From NCBI RefSeq assembly GCF_009604425.1, contig NZ_WEGI01000006.1:372001-436000 (forward strand): a DNA stretch of 64,000 bases, read 5' to 3'. The position numbers and the translations under genes were made by a program. Shown one piece after another: positions 34,345 to 43,308 of this stretch (the first letter of the stretch is position 1; each line of letters begins with the position of its first letter). The stretch is from Nocardia aurantia. Its GTDB lineage: Bacteria; Actinomycetota; Actinomycetes; Mycobacteriales; Mycobacteriaceae. The notes beneath the pieces were generated by a model, which worked only from the letters and a program-made list of their open reading frames with translations, ran no database searches and was not told the DNA's origin.

Positions 34345-35087
34345 CCTCCGCGATCGTCACCGGCGGCGGCTCCGGGATCGGCCGCGCCATCGCGCACCGG
34401 CTGGCCGAGGACGGCATGCTCGTCACGGTGCTGGACCTGAATGCCGAAGCGGCCGAACGGGTCACGGCCGAAATCACCGAAAAGGGCCACCGGGCCGCGG
34501 CTCTCGGCGGCGTGGACGTCTCCGACCGGGCACAGGTGAACGCGGCGGTGCGGCACGTGCGCGACACCGCCGGTCCGGCGACCGTGCTCGTCAACAACGC
34601 CGGAATCACCGGATTCAAGCGGTTTCTCAACATCTCCGACGACGAGTGGGACCGCATCCTCGCGATCAACCTCAGTGGGCCGTTCTACCTCACCCAGGCC
34701 GTCGTGCCGGACATGGTGGCCGCCGGCTGGGGCCGAGTGGTGAACATCTCATCCTCCAGCGCGCAGTCCGGTCAGCAGTTCATGACGCACTACGTGGCGT
34801 CCAAGGCCGGATTGATCGGTCTCACGAAATCCCTTGCGCTGGAACTGGGTCCGGCCGGCATCACCGTGAACACGATCCCGCCCGGGTTCGTGGACACCCC
34901 GATGCTGCGCGACTCCGAGGAGCACGGCCTGCTCGGCGGCACCGTCGACCAGCACGCCGACCGCACCCCGGTGCGGCGGGCGGGCCGGCCCGACGACATC
35001 GCCGCGGCCTGCGCCTTCCTCTGTTCCGAGGAGGCCGGGTACATCACCGGTCAGGTGATCGGTGTGAACGGGGGTCGCAACACCTGA
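34341..35087 (+). CDS. SDR oxidoreductase
   Basis: 248 residues from ATG 34341, overlapping the TauD stop. Classical SDR: TGGGSGIGR (residues 8-16), NNAG, catalytic Ser in NISSSSAQSG, YVASK with Tyr and Lys, and IPPGFVDTPM. The C-terminal IGVNGGRNT closes the fold. Last gene of the operon. Probably oxidises the alcohol made by one of the two oxygenases to a ketone, giving the diketone for the OCH-like enzyme (inference). Confidence 0.9.
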   Translation: MTSAIVTGGGSGIGRAIAHRLAEDGMLVTVLDLNAEAAERVTAEITEKGHRAAALGGVDVSDRAQVNAAVRHVRDTAGPATVLVNNAGITGFKRFLNISDDEWDRILAINLSGPFYLTQAVVPDMVAAGWGRVVNISSSSAQSGQQFMTHYVASKAGLIGLTKSLALELGPAGITVNTIPPGFVDTPMLRDSEEHGLLGGTVDQHADRTPVRRAGRPDDIAAACAFLCSEEAGYITGQVIGVNGGRNT

Positions 35088-35188
35088 AACCTGGAGTCGC
35101 AGGCAATCTTTCGCGTGTGATCGACCTCACCAGCCACGGCGGCGATCCGATGCTTGGATGGGTGGGATCCAGCGAAGGGAAGATCGCG

Positions 35189-36193
35189 ATGGCAATCACA
35201 CGAGCCGACGTCGCTCGGCTGGCCGGTACGTCGCCCGCCTTGGTCAGCTACGTGATCAACGGCGGACCGCGCCAGGTCGCGCCCGCGACCCGTGCCCGCA
35301 TCGAGGCGGCCATCGCCGAACTGGGCTACCGGCCGAACGTGTCCGCGCGCAGCCTGCGGATGAACCGCGGGCACGCGCTGGGCATGGTCATCCCCGACGG
35401 CGCGAACCCGTTCTTCGCCGAACTGTCGGCGGTGATCGAGGCGGCGGCCTTCGCCCGCGGCTATCCGCTGTTCGTCGGCAACGCCGCCGGCGACGAGGAA
35501 CGCGAGCGCGCCTACGTCCGCACCTTCATCGACCGCAGAGTCGAAGGGCTGCTGGCGATCTCGTCGTCGTGGGAGACCGGCGTCGCCGACGCCTGCGAGG
35601 AGTCGGACATGGCGCTGGTCGCGGTCGACCGCATCATCGATCCGACGAGATGTGCTCACGTGATGTGTGATTCGGTGACCGGCGCGCGAGATGCCGTGGC
35701 GCACTTGATCGAACACGGTCACCGCGTGATCGCCTGCCTCAGCGGCCCGCACGTGTCCACCGCCGAGGACCGAGTACTGGGTTACCGAAATGCCCTGGCG
35801 GAGGCCGGATTACCGGAGGGCCCGCTGCTCCGCGCGGATTTCGGCGGAGCCGCGGGCTACCACGCGCTGGCCGAACTCACCGCCGCCGCCCCGCGCCCCA
35901 CCGCGGTCTTCGTCACCAGCGACCTCCAGGCGATGGGCATGCTGCGCGCCGCCCACGATGCCGGGCTGCGGGTTCCCGACGACCTGGCGGTCGTGGCCTT
36001 CGACGGCATCGAGTACGCCCGCTACACCCGCCCCGGACTCACCACGATGGTCCAGCCCACCCGCCGGATGGGCGAACTGGCCGTCGACCTCCTGCTGGAA
36101 CAGATCGGCAGCCGCACCACCCACCCCGGCGTGACGCGGCTGACCGCCGAACTGACCCGGCGCGGTTCCTGCGGCTGCGCCGACGAATTCTGA
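35189..36193 (+). CDS. LacI-family transcriptional regulator
   Basis: 334 residues from ATG 35189 with GAAGGGAAG upstream; the longer frame is a shadow of the SDR gene. HTH and hinge helix: ADVARLAGTSPALVSYVING, ARSLRMNRGHALGMVIPD. The rest is a periplasmic-binding-type sensor domain (TSDLQAMGMLRAA, VVAFDGIEYARYTRPGLTT). A Cys-rich end (GSCGCADEF) is unusual for LacI members of this kind. It follows the catabolic operon by 101 bases and may read through from it, giving the operon two candidate regulators. Confidence 0.9.
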   Translation: MAITRADVARLAGTSPALVSYVINGGPRQVAPATRARIEAAIAELGYRPNVSARSLRMNRGHALGMVIPDGANPFFAELSAVIEAAAFARGYPLFVGNAAGDEERERAYVRTFIDRRVEGLLAISSSWETGVADACEESDMALVAVDRIIDPTRCAHVMCDSVTGARDAVAHLIEHGHRVIACLSGPHVSTAEDRVLGYRNALAEAGLPEGPLLRADFGGAAGYHALAELTAAAPRPTAVFVTSDLQAMGMLRAAHDAGLRVPDDLAVVAFDGIEYARYTRPGLTTMVQPTRRMGELAVDLLLEQIGSRTTHPGVTRLTAELTRRGSCGCADEF

Positions 36194-36202
36194 GTCGAAT
36201 CC

Positions 36203-37222
36203 TCAGCGGGTGGCGACGAGTTTGATCGGGGTTTCGAGCAGCGCGTCGACGGCGTCTTCCCAGGTGGTGGTGACGGTGGTGACCACCGACGGATCGAAAC
36301 GACCCGCCGCGACCAGATCCAGGACCCGCGGGATGGCGGCACGGACGTGCGCGCGGCCGGTGTGCAGGGTGCAGCAGCGCGAGTACATCGCGAGCATCGG
36401 CAGCGGGACATCGCCCAGATGCACACTGACACTGGTGCATCGGCCGTCCGCGGCGGTGGCGTCGATCGCGGCGCGCAACGCCGTCGTACCGCCACCGGCC
36501 TCCACCGTGATCGGGAACCGGCCCACCCGGGTATCAGCCGCCCCCTCCACGGCCTCGGCCCCCAGGGCGCGCGCGATCTCCAGGCGCTCGATCGAATCAT
36601 CCAGGTAGACAACGCGATCGGATCCCAGCGCGACCGCGAGCCCGGCGGCGTAGAGTCCGATGGACTGCGCACCGGGACCACCGAGCACCAGGACTTCGGC
36701 GCCGGGGTCGGCGTCCAGCTGCGGCCCGACGGCCCGGTAGCCGTCGGGAACATTGTCGCTGACACTGGCCACGACGGCGGGATCGACTCCGGCGGGCACC
36801 GGGACCAGCATGGCGTCGGCGTGTGGTATCAGCGCCAGGTCGGCCCACAACCCGCCCCAGTCCAGCCCGCCCAGCGCGCCGAGGCCGAACGTCGACATCC
36901 GCGGATGACTCGCGCAATTGCCGGTGCGCCCGCGCCGGCAGGCCGGACAGGTGCCGCAGGATATCTGGAACGGCACCACGACGTGGTCGCCGACCGCGAT
37001 CCGGCGCACCTCCTCCCCGACCGCGACGACCTCGGCCACCCCCTCGTGCCCGAACGGATAGGGCCCCGGCAGGGGGTAGGCGCCCCGCAAGACCGCTCGA
37101 TCGATATCGCAGGTGGCCAGGGCGACCGGGCGCACCAGCGCCTGTTCCGGGCCGGTGAGCACGGGAGCGGTGGTCTCTTCCCAGGCCAGCCCGCCCGGTC
37201 CGGTCAGCATCAAACGCTTCAT
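36203..37222 (-). CDS. Zinc-dependent medium-chain alcohol dehydrogenase
   Basis: 339 residues from ATG 37222. Catalytic zinc ligands: ATCDID (Cys), PFGHEGVAEV (His-Glu). Structural zinc site: CGTCPACRRGRTGNC. VLVLGGPGAQSIG is the nucleotide-binding strand; YLDDS with Asp at its end favours NAD over NADP. It converges on the LacI gene with 9 bases between stops. A TetR gene lies directly upstream on the same strand, so the two may form a self-regulated unit. Confidence 0.9.
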   Translation of the reverse strand: MKRLMLTGPGGLAWEETTAPVLTGPEQALVRPVALATCDIDRAVLRGAYPLPGPYPFGHEGVAEVVAVGEEVRRIAVGDHVVVPFQISCGTCPACRRGRTGNCASHPRMSTFGLGALGGLDWGGLWADLALIPHADAMLVPVPAGVDPAVVASVSDNVPDGYRAVGPQLDADPGAEVLVLGGPGAQSIGLYAAGLAVALGSDRVVYLDDSIERLEIARALGAEAVEGAADTRVGRFPITVEAGGGTTALRAAIDATAADGRCTSVSVHLGDVPLPMLAMYSRCCTLHTGRAHVRAAIPRVLDLVAAGRFDPSVVTTVTTTWEDAVDALLETPIKLVATR

Positions 37223-37254
37223 GGACCACAGTCTCGCTAGAACGTTCTTTCCAG

Positions 37255-37854
37255 TCAAGGTCGCGGGGCGGATCGCTCCCCGATTCCGGCCTCGGCCAGC
37301 GTTATTCGGATCAACCGCTCCATCCCCTCGGCCACCGTGCGCAACGGCGCGTCCGACTGCCGCACCCGCGCCAGGATCGTCGCCCCTTCGTAGGCGGCCA
37401 CCACGGTCGTCGCGACCTCCCGAGCCCGGTCGGCGTCGACCCCGAGATCCGCGAGCAGCGACGCGTACGCCCGCTCCATCACCTCGAATGCCGCCACGCA
37501 GGCCGCACGAACCGCCGCCACATCGCTGCCGCCGTCCAGAGCGGGCGTACCCACCGGACACCCCTCGGCGAAGTCAGAGACACCCAGTTTGCCCGCCATG
37601 AACTCGAACAGGGCGGCGGTCGTCGCGAACACCTCACGGGGCGCCGCCGCGATCATCCGCCCCGAGAGCACCCCCGTCCCGGTGATCGCCGCGATGGCGA
37701 TCTCCTCCTTACCACCCGGGAAGTGGTGGTAGATCGACCCGTACGGCAGCCCGGCCGCCTCGCTCAACTTCTTCAACCCGAACCCGTGATACCCGTGCCG
37801 GGCCAGCAACCCCGCCGCCGCCACCTCGATCCGCCGTCGCGATTCCGAAACCAT
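37255..37854 (-). CDS. TetR/AcrR-family regulator
   Basis: 199 residues from ATG 37854; an in-frame TTG 15 bases earlier lacks a ribosome site. HTH: AAGLLARHGYHGFGLKKLSEAAGLPYGSIYHHFPGGKEEI. The ligand domain has the TetR_C_21-like FAEGCPVGTPALD loop seen in LmrA/YxaF-type regulators. It is followed by the alcohol dehydrogenase 32 bases later. Confidence 0.88.
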   Translation of the reverse strand: MVSESRRRIEVAAAGLLARHGYHGFGLKKLSEAAGLPYGSIYHHFPGGKEEIAIAAITGTGVLSGRMIAAAPREVFATTAALFEFMAGKLGVSDFAEGCPVGTPALDGGSDVAAVRAACVAAFEVMERAYASLLADLGVDADRAREVATTVVAAYEGATILARVRQSDAPLRTVAEGMERLIRITLAEAGIGERSAPRP

Positions 37855-37903
37855 TTCCCCATTCTGCAACGCCCGCGGACCGGGACAGGCCGTCGCTGCG
37901 CGG

Positions 37904-39601
37904 TCAGTGTCGCTGGTTCAGCACTTCGGCCCGATCGTGGCGGGCGCGGGAGATCGACAGTCCGCGGCGGGCCGGGCGGATGTCGTCGACCGGTTCGGCG
38001 ATCAGATGCATGGTCCGGGTCTCGCCCACGGTGTACTGCTCGACGCGCTTCTCCGCGGACTCGTCGAGGGCGGTCAGCCGGACGTGCTGCTGATGCATGT
38101 GCTCCTCCCAGGAGCGCACCACGAACGCCTCGATATAGCGGTCGGTGGCCCCGATATCCCGGTACAGCTGCCAGCGCGAGGCGCCGGTGCGCTGCCGGGA
38201 GCGGCTGACGCGGGCCATCGCGGCGGTGAAGTCGGCGGCCTGTTCGGCGGGCACCTGATAGGTGCGCAGGACCAGCACCGGTCCGTCCCGCGGCTCGGGT
38301 TCGACGACCATCGCCGGTTCCGGCCAGAATTCCGCGTGCCGGGTGTCCAGCGAGGTGACCCGGACCGGCCACCAGCGCGTGCTCAGCGCGCACAGGCCGA
38401 GCAGTCCGGCGCTGACCAGCAGGGTCGGCACGAGACCGACCGTGCCGGCGACCGCGCCCCACACCAGCGCGCCGATCGCCTGGCCGCCCATCAGCACGAG
38501 TTGAAACATGGACAGTCCGCGGGCGCGCACCCAGCCCGGGAGCAGCAACTGCATCGAGGAGTTCATGGTCGACATCGAGACCATCCAGGCCAGGCCCGCG
38601 AATAGCAGTCCCAGCCATACCAGCGGCGGATACGGGACCAGGGCGGCGGCCAGCGCGCCGATGCCGAACAGGACACCCGCCAGGGCCAGCAACCCGGTGG
38701 TACTCAGCACACGCCGCAACCGGCCGATCTGGGTCGCGCCGAGCACCGCGCCGGCGCCGAGCGCGCTCAGCAGCACGCCGTATCCGCCGGAGCCGAGCGC
38801 GAGCCGGTCGTGGGCGACCACCGCGAGCAGCGACCACACCGCGCTGGCCGGGAAGATGAACAGGATCGAGCGCAACAGCACCCGCCGGATCGAGGGCGAC
38901 GAGCGGATGAACCGCAGTCCGGCGCGCAGTGCCGGCAGCGGGCGCTCGGCAGGCAGGTCACGCGCGACGATGGGCCGCCGCCACCGGAACAGCACCGCCA
39001 CGATGCCGATGAAGGACAGGGCGTTGAGCCCGAACACCACGGTCGGTCCGGCCAGCGACACCAGGACACCCGCCAGCGCCGGCCCGATCGCCCGCGCGCT
39101 GTTGATGTTCATACTGCTCAGCGAGGCGGCGGCGGGAATCTGCCTGCGCGGCACCAGTTCCGGCTGGATGGCCTGCCACGACGGGGACACCAGCGCCTGA
39201 CCGCACCCGAGCAGGAACAGCAGTGACAGCAGGACCAGCGGCGTGGTGTGCCCGACGGCGGTGACGACGGTCAGCACCACGGCGAGGACCGCCATCGCGG
39301 TCTGCGCGGCGAGCAGCAGCCGCCGTCGATCCAGCAGATCCGCGAGCACCCCCGACGGCACCACCAGCAACATCACCGGCAGCGTGGTCGCGGCCTGCAC
39401 CAGTGACACCAGCACGGCCGCGTGCGGCTTGTCCACCAGCAACCACTGCGCTCCGACCGTCTGCATCCAGGTCCCGAGATTCGACACCATCTGCGCGATC
39501 CACAGCGCCCGGTACAGCGGGGACGAGAGCGGCGCCCACGTCGACACGGCATGTTCCCGCGCCACTCGATCCGACACCCGATCCGCCGCCGTGCTGACCA
39601 A
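37904..39601 (-). CDS. MFS_3-type exporter with C-terminal monooxygenase-like domain
   Basis: 565 residues from a TTG at 39601 that has a perfect GGAGGT six bases upstream; the longer frame lacks one. About 12 hydrophobic helices between residues 25 and 440 belong to the MFS_3 (transmembrane secretion effector) group. Residues about 455-545 form an extra cytoplasmic domain (VLVLRTYQVPAEQAADFTAAM, WQLYRDIGATDRYIEAFVVRSWEEHM) of the dimeric ferredoxin-like ABM type, a combination known in this family. Function is probably export of a small molecule or siderophore-like compound. Confidence 0.85.
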   Translation of the reverse strand: MVSTAADRVSDRVAREHAVSTWAPLSSPLYRALWIAQMVSNLGTWMQTVGAQWLLVDKPHAAVLVSLVQAATTLPVMLLVVPSGVLADLLDRRRLLLAAQTAMAVLAVVLTVVTAVGHTTPLVLLSLLFLLGCGQALVSPSWQAIQPELVPRRQIPAAASLSSMNINSARAIGPALAGVLVSLAGPTVVFGLNALSFIGIVAVLFRWRRPIVARDLPAERPLPALRAGLRFIRSSPSIRRVLLRSILFIFPASAVWSLLAVVAHDRLALGSGGYGVLLSALGAGAVLGATQIGRLRRVLSTTGLLALAGVLFGIGALAAALVPYPPLVWLGLLFAGLAWMVSMSTMNSSMQLLLPGWVRARGLSMFQLVLMGGQAIGALVWGAVAGTVGLVPTLLVSAGLLGLCALSTRWWPVRVTSLDTRHAEFWPEPAMVVEPEPRDGPVLVLRTYQVPAEQAADFTAAMARVSRSRQRTGASRWQLYRDIGATDRYIEAFVVRSWEEHMHQQHVRLTALDESAEKRVEQYTVGETRTMHLIAEPVDDIRPARRGLSISRARHDRAEVLNQRH

Positions 39602-39756
39602 CCCGCTACCTCCACAAACCTCATCGCGCGCCGCACCCGGCGCCTGTTCCGCGCAACGCCACTGGCACAGGGCCGATTCCCGTCGGCTGGGGCCGGAGAC
39701 AAAACTCACGTCGCCGCACCGGACATAGTGTCCAGGCCAGCCGCGGTTGCCCTATG

Positions 39757-40191
39757 TCAAAGGTCGTCGGGCAGCAATCGGAAGGCCGGATGTTCCGTCA
39801 ACGGAGTGATCGCTCGAAAGCCCTTGCGATCCAGCGTCAACACAGCATCGGTCTCGTAGATCTCCGCAAGTACCACGTTGGTGGCATCGGTCAGATCGAG
39901 CGACAGCGCAGCGTAGCGCTCCTGGATCGACCGGCTCCGGCGAAAGGTACTCGCCGCGATCACGGGCAACTCGATGCGCCCGATGGCCTCCGCGCGCAAC
40001 AACCAGTCATCGACGCGGTATGCGGCCTGCCTACCGACATTCCGCGTAACGATGTGTTCGATCTCCAACAGGACCAACGGCGAGACCACCGTGAGCGCCG
40101 CGCGGTCCAATGTGACACGGGCCGTGGCGCTCTCGGGATCGCTCGGATTGAATGCCGCGACCAATCCCGATGTGTCGCCGATGACGATCAT
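39757..40191 (-). CDS. vapC: VapC-type PIN-domain toxin
   Basis: 144 residues. PIN-domain acidic residues are visible: GDTSGLV near the N-terminus, LLEIEHIV, LDLTDATNVVLAE and VLTLDRKGF. Such proteins are Mg-dependent RNases that cut tRNA or rRNA. Its ATG overlaps the antitoxin stop (ATGA), the standard arrangement. The sequence has a lower GC content than its neighbours, in keeping with a mobile module. Confidence 0.9.
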   Translation of the reverse strand: MIVIGDTSGLVAAFNPSDPESATARVTLDRAALTVVSPLVLLEIEHIVTRNVGRQAAYRVDDWLLRAEAIGRIELPVIAASTFRRSRSIQERYAALSLDLTDATNVVLAEIYETDAVLTLDRKGFRAITPLTEHPAFRLLPDDL

Positions 40192-40445
40192 TCGCGCGCT
40201 GGACGCGTATGTCGCTCCGAAATGACATCGGTGACGGTCTGATGGACCTCCTCGGCCGATATCGGCCGACCGAAATCGACCACCGGAATGTCCCAGTCCT
40301 CGGACCAGCGCCGAGCACGCTGTGCGACCAGGTGAAAAGCTTCCCGCAGGTACTCGGACTCCGACCGGCCTTCCCGAGCGGCGGCCTGCTTCAACAGGGC
40401 AAGATCCTCTTCATCGACCATCACAGTGGTCTTCTTCATGACCAT
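40188..40445 (-). CDS. vapB: Ribbon-helix-helix antitoxin of the VapBC pair
   Basis: 85 residues from ATG 40445; a second ATG lies 6 bases further. The N-terminal KKTTVMVDEEDLALLKQAAAREGRSESEYLREAF is an RHH DNA-binding fold. The C-terminal half (WSEDWDIPVVDFGRPIS) should wrap the toxin. GGAGGT stands 11 bases before the ATG. An inverted repeat over the start codon suggests autoregulation. Confidence 0.88.
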   Translation of the reverse strand: MVMKKTTVMVDEEDLALLKQAAAREGRSESEYLREAFHLVAQRARRWSEDWDIPVVDFGRPISAEEVHQTVTDVISERHTRPARE

Positions 40446-40456
40446 ATGGCTATGGT
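40441..40456. promoter_or_regulatory. Probable VapB operator
   Basis: ACCATA-TGGC-TATGGT is a perfect inverted repeat that covers the antitoxin start codon and the spacer to its ribosome site. RHH antitoxins bind such repeats with their toxin to shut off their own operon. Confidence 0.5.
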
Positions 40457-40483
40457 ACCTCCACCACCATCGCGAGCGAGAAC

Positions 40484-41548
40484 TCAGCCCGCCGGTGCGG
40501 GCACTGTGACACCGAGTTTCTCGGCGGCGGTCTCTAATTCCGCCCAGACCTTGGCGGCGACCGGGATTCCGGTGGTGGCGCGGTGTTGCGCTGTGGCCGA
40601 GGAGGATTCGCCGGGGTAGCGGATGTCGGTCTGTTCGTCGGCGCGGGGCAGGGATTTCAGGGTGTCGAGGGTGGTGTCGACGGCGGCGATGAACTGTGCC
40701 GGGTCGCCGAAGGCGGCCGGGTCCAGAGCGATGATCAGGGCGTTCTGGCGGTGGACGCGGCCGTCTGGGTCGTCGCTGTGGAAGGAGGAGAGGATCGGCG
40801 CGCCGACCAGGACGCTGGTCAGCAGTTCGAACAGCAGGGACATGCCCGCGCCCTTGGCGCCGCCGAGCGGCAGGGGCATCTTCGCGAGGGTGGGGTCGGT
40901 GGTGGGGGTGCCGTCGGCGGTGGCGGCGGTGCCCTCCGGCAATTGCTTTCCGGCGTTGCGGAATTGGGCGATCTTGCCGAGGGCGATGCCGGCGGTCGCC
41001 ATGTCCAGCAGCGGGGTGCTGTGGACGGCGGCGGGGACGGCGATGGCGAGCGGGCTGGTGGCGACCGCGGCGCCCTTGACGCCGGTGTAGCTCATGTTCG
41101 GCATGCCCGCGACGAAACCGATGCCGATCAGGCCGGCCTCGGCGATGCGGGAGGTGTAGTAGCCGATGGCGCCGGTGTGCACGGTGCGGCGGACGCCGAC
41201 CGCCGCGATGCCGGTGGTGCGGGCGCGGGCGATCGCCTCGTCGGCGGCCGCGGTGAGCGCGACCGGGCCGGGGGCGCGGTCGGCGTCGATCACGGCGACG
41301 GCGGCCGCGGTGGACCGGATCCGCAGGTCCGGGTTCTTGTTCGCCTCACCGGAATCCAGCAGTTCCAGGTAGCGCGGCACCCGGGAGGCGCCGTGCGAGT
41401 CGACGCCGCGCAGGCTGGCCCACGCCAGCACCTCGGCGACGGTGGCGGCGTGCTCGGCGGAAGTGCCGGCGCGGGTGAACAATTCGGCGAAGAAGGTGGT
41501 CAGTTCCGGGGCGGGAACGACGACTTTGGCTGGGGGCACGGATATCAC
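40484..41548 (-). CDS. Ldh-family (malate/L-lactate/sulfolactate type) dehydrogenase
   Basis: 354 residues. This is the non-Rossmann Ldh2 family: the catalytic His lies in VDSHGASRVPRY, a Lys/Arg-lined NAD site in GYYTSRIAEAGLIGI, and MATAGIALGK and LGGAKGAGMSLL are conserved core segments. Members oxidise 2-hydroxy acids such as malate, ureidoglycolate, sulfolactate or delta-piperideine-carboxylate. It follows the ThDP enzyme by 13 bases in an operon with enzymes that handle 2-hydroxy and 2-oxo acids. Confidence 0.88.
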   Translation of the reverse strand: MISVPPAKVVVPAPELTTFFAELFTRAGTSAEHAATVAEVLAWASLRGVDSHGASRVPRYLELLDSGEANKNPDLRIRSTAAAVAVIDADRAPGPVALTAAADEAIARARTTGIAAVGVRRTVHTGAIGYYTSRIAEAGLIGIGFVAGMPNMSYTGVKGAAVATSPLAIAVPAAVHSTPLLDMATAGIALGKIAQFRNAGKQLPEGTAATADGTPTTDPTLAKMPLPLGGAKGAGMSLLFELLTSVLVGAPILSSFHSDDPDGRVHRQNALIIALDPAAFGDPAQFIAAVDTTLDTLKSLPRADEQTDIRYPGESSSATAQHRATTGIPVAAKVWAELETAAEKLGVTVPAPAG

Positions 41549-41561
41549 ACTCCGGATGGGA

Positions 41562-43274
41562 TCAGCGGGAGACGGCGACGTTGACGACGGCGGTGGTGCC
41601 GCCGCGCACGGATTTCAGCGCGCGGTCCAGGGCGGCTTCGAGATCGCTTGCCGCATCGACGTTCTCGGTGTGGAAGTCGAACGGCTCGGCGAACCGGGCC
41701 GGATCCGGCTGGGTGGACAGATCCACGCCGAGCCATTCGCCGGTCTCGACCGCGGCGCCGTCGGGATAGAACCGCAGATGGTTCATCTGCATCGACAGGT
41801 ATTTCGCGTTGTTGAACACCACGATCAGCACCGGCAGGTCGTGGGCCTTGGACGCGTGCAGCGACTGCACGATCGGGTTGTACAGGTAGGACCCGTCACC
41901 GACGGTGAAGACCACCGTCCGGCCGGGGGCGGCCAGCTTCACGCCGAGCGCCACGGCGATGCCCTGGCCGAGACCGCCCTGCACGTAGAAGTAGGAGTCG
42001 GGGGTCTCGCGGCGCAGGTGCCGCTGCACCACCCGGCTGTGGGTGATGGTCTCGTCCACCACGATCGGGTCCTCGCCGGCGAGCAGCCGGCGCAACGTGG
42101 CGGCCACCAGCACCGGATCGATCGCGGTCGCCGCCTCGGCGCGGGCCTCGGCCTGTTCGATCGCCTGCACCTCGTCCGCGTGCCGCGCCAATTGTGTTGC
42201 CCGCCGCGTGCTTTCGAGAGCCGCGGCCGTCAGGCCCTGTTCGCGGGCCAGCCCGGCCAGCGCGCGCAGGGTGGCGGCGACCCCGCCCTCCAGATAGACG
42301 TCGGCGAACAGCACCTGGTAGACGATGTGCGGCCGCTGCGGAACCTCGTCCAGCACAACGACGGTCGCCTTCGCCGGGCGCCGGCTCGGCGGGTAGAACG
42401 GAGCCCGGCAGTTCACCAGCAGGATCAGGTCCGCGGTGTCCAGGAACGGGCCGATGTCGCCACCGGCGTGCAGTTCGTGGGTGCGCGGGAAGTTCGCGCA
42501 CACAGCGGAACTCGGCTCGATCACCGGGATCCGCAACGCCTCCGCGAATTCCACCAGCGCCTGCAGGCCGCCGGGCTCGCGGCCGGTGGTCTCGGTGACG
42601 ATCACCGGATTCTCCGCTCGCGCCAGCAGATCCAGCACCCGCTGCGTCTCGTCGGTGGCGCTGACATGGGAACCCTTGGCCACCAGCGGTTTCGGCTCCG
42701 GTCCGGTCCACGGGTCGAGCAGCACCTCGACCGGGATGTCGAGGTAGACCGGACCGGCGGGGGCCCGCTGCGCCAGTTCCGCGGCGCGGGTGATCATCGT
42801 GGGCAGGATCGACACCGAACCGACCTGGTTGGCCCACTTGGTGAACGGCGCCGCGATGCTCTGCATCCCGCCGACGAAGGACAGGTTGCGGTACCACTGA
42901 CCCCCCGGATCCGGGCCGGGGCCGTCGCCGTAGGTGATCGACTCCGAGGAGGCCACCACCATCGGCACGCCGGCCAGCAGCGCGCCGTGCACCGCCATCG
43001 ACCCCTGCAACAGGCCGGGGCCCGCGTGCAGCAGCACGCCCTGGGCCCGGCGGGTCACCAGACCGTAGCCGGTGGCCATGCCCACGGCCACGGTCTCGTG
43101 CAGCAGGTCCAGGTAGCGCGGCGCCGGCAGGCCGTCGCGGTGCCGCCGCGCCAGCGACTCCCACACCGGCGCCCACTCCGAACCGGAGGCGCAGAAGATG
43201 TAGTCCGAACCGATCGCGTCGAAGGCGGCGATGACCGCGTCGCCGCCGTCGGGGGTGTAGTTGTCGCTGGTCAC
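41562..43274 (-). CDS. Thiamine-diphosphate-dependent decarboxylase or lyase
   Basis: 570 residues, three-domain ThDP enzyme. The catalytic Glu lies in LLHETVAVGMATGYG (residue about 60), the ThDP/Mg motif is GDGSYLYN ... NNAKY around residues 450-480, and the central domain is ordinary. The FAD-binding residues of true acetolactate synthases are not evident. Benzoylformate decarboxylase and benzaldehyde lyase are similar in size. With the Ldh-family gene downstream, decarboxylation or carboligation of a 2-oxo acid is plausible. Confidence 0.85.
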   Translation of the reverse strand: MTSDNYTPDGGDAVIAAFDAIGSDYIFCASGSEWAPVWESLARRHRDGLPAPRYLDLLHETVAVGMATGYGLVTRRAQGVLLHAGPGLLQGSMAVHGALLAGVPMVVASSESITYGDGPGPDPGGQWYRNLSFVGGMQSIAAPFTKWANQVGSVSILPTMITRAAELAQRAPAGPVYLDIPVEVLLDPWTGPEPKPLVAKGSHVSATDETQRVLDLLARAENPVIVTETTGREPGGLQALVEFAEALRIPVIEPSSAVCANFPRTHELHAGGDIGPFLDTADLILLVNCRAPFYPPSRRPAKATVVVLDEVPQRPHIVYQVLFADVYLEGGVAATLRALAGLAREQGLTAAALESTRRATQLARHADEVQAIEQAEARAEAATAIDPVLVAATLRRLLAGEDPIVVDETITHSRVVQRHLRRETPDSYFYVQGGLGQGIAVALGVKLAAPGRTVVFTVGDGSYLYNPIVQSLHASKAHDLPVLIVVFNNAKYLSMQMNHLRFYPDGAAVETGEWLGVDLSTQPDPARFAEPFDFHTENVDAASDLEAALDRALKSVRGGTTAVVNVAVSR

Positions 43275-43308
43275 ATCGAATCCTGTTCCGGTAGTCGCGG
43301 TCGGTGGG

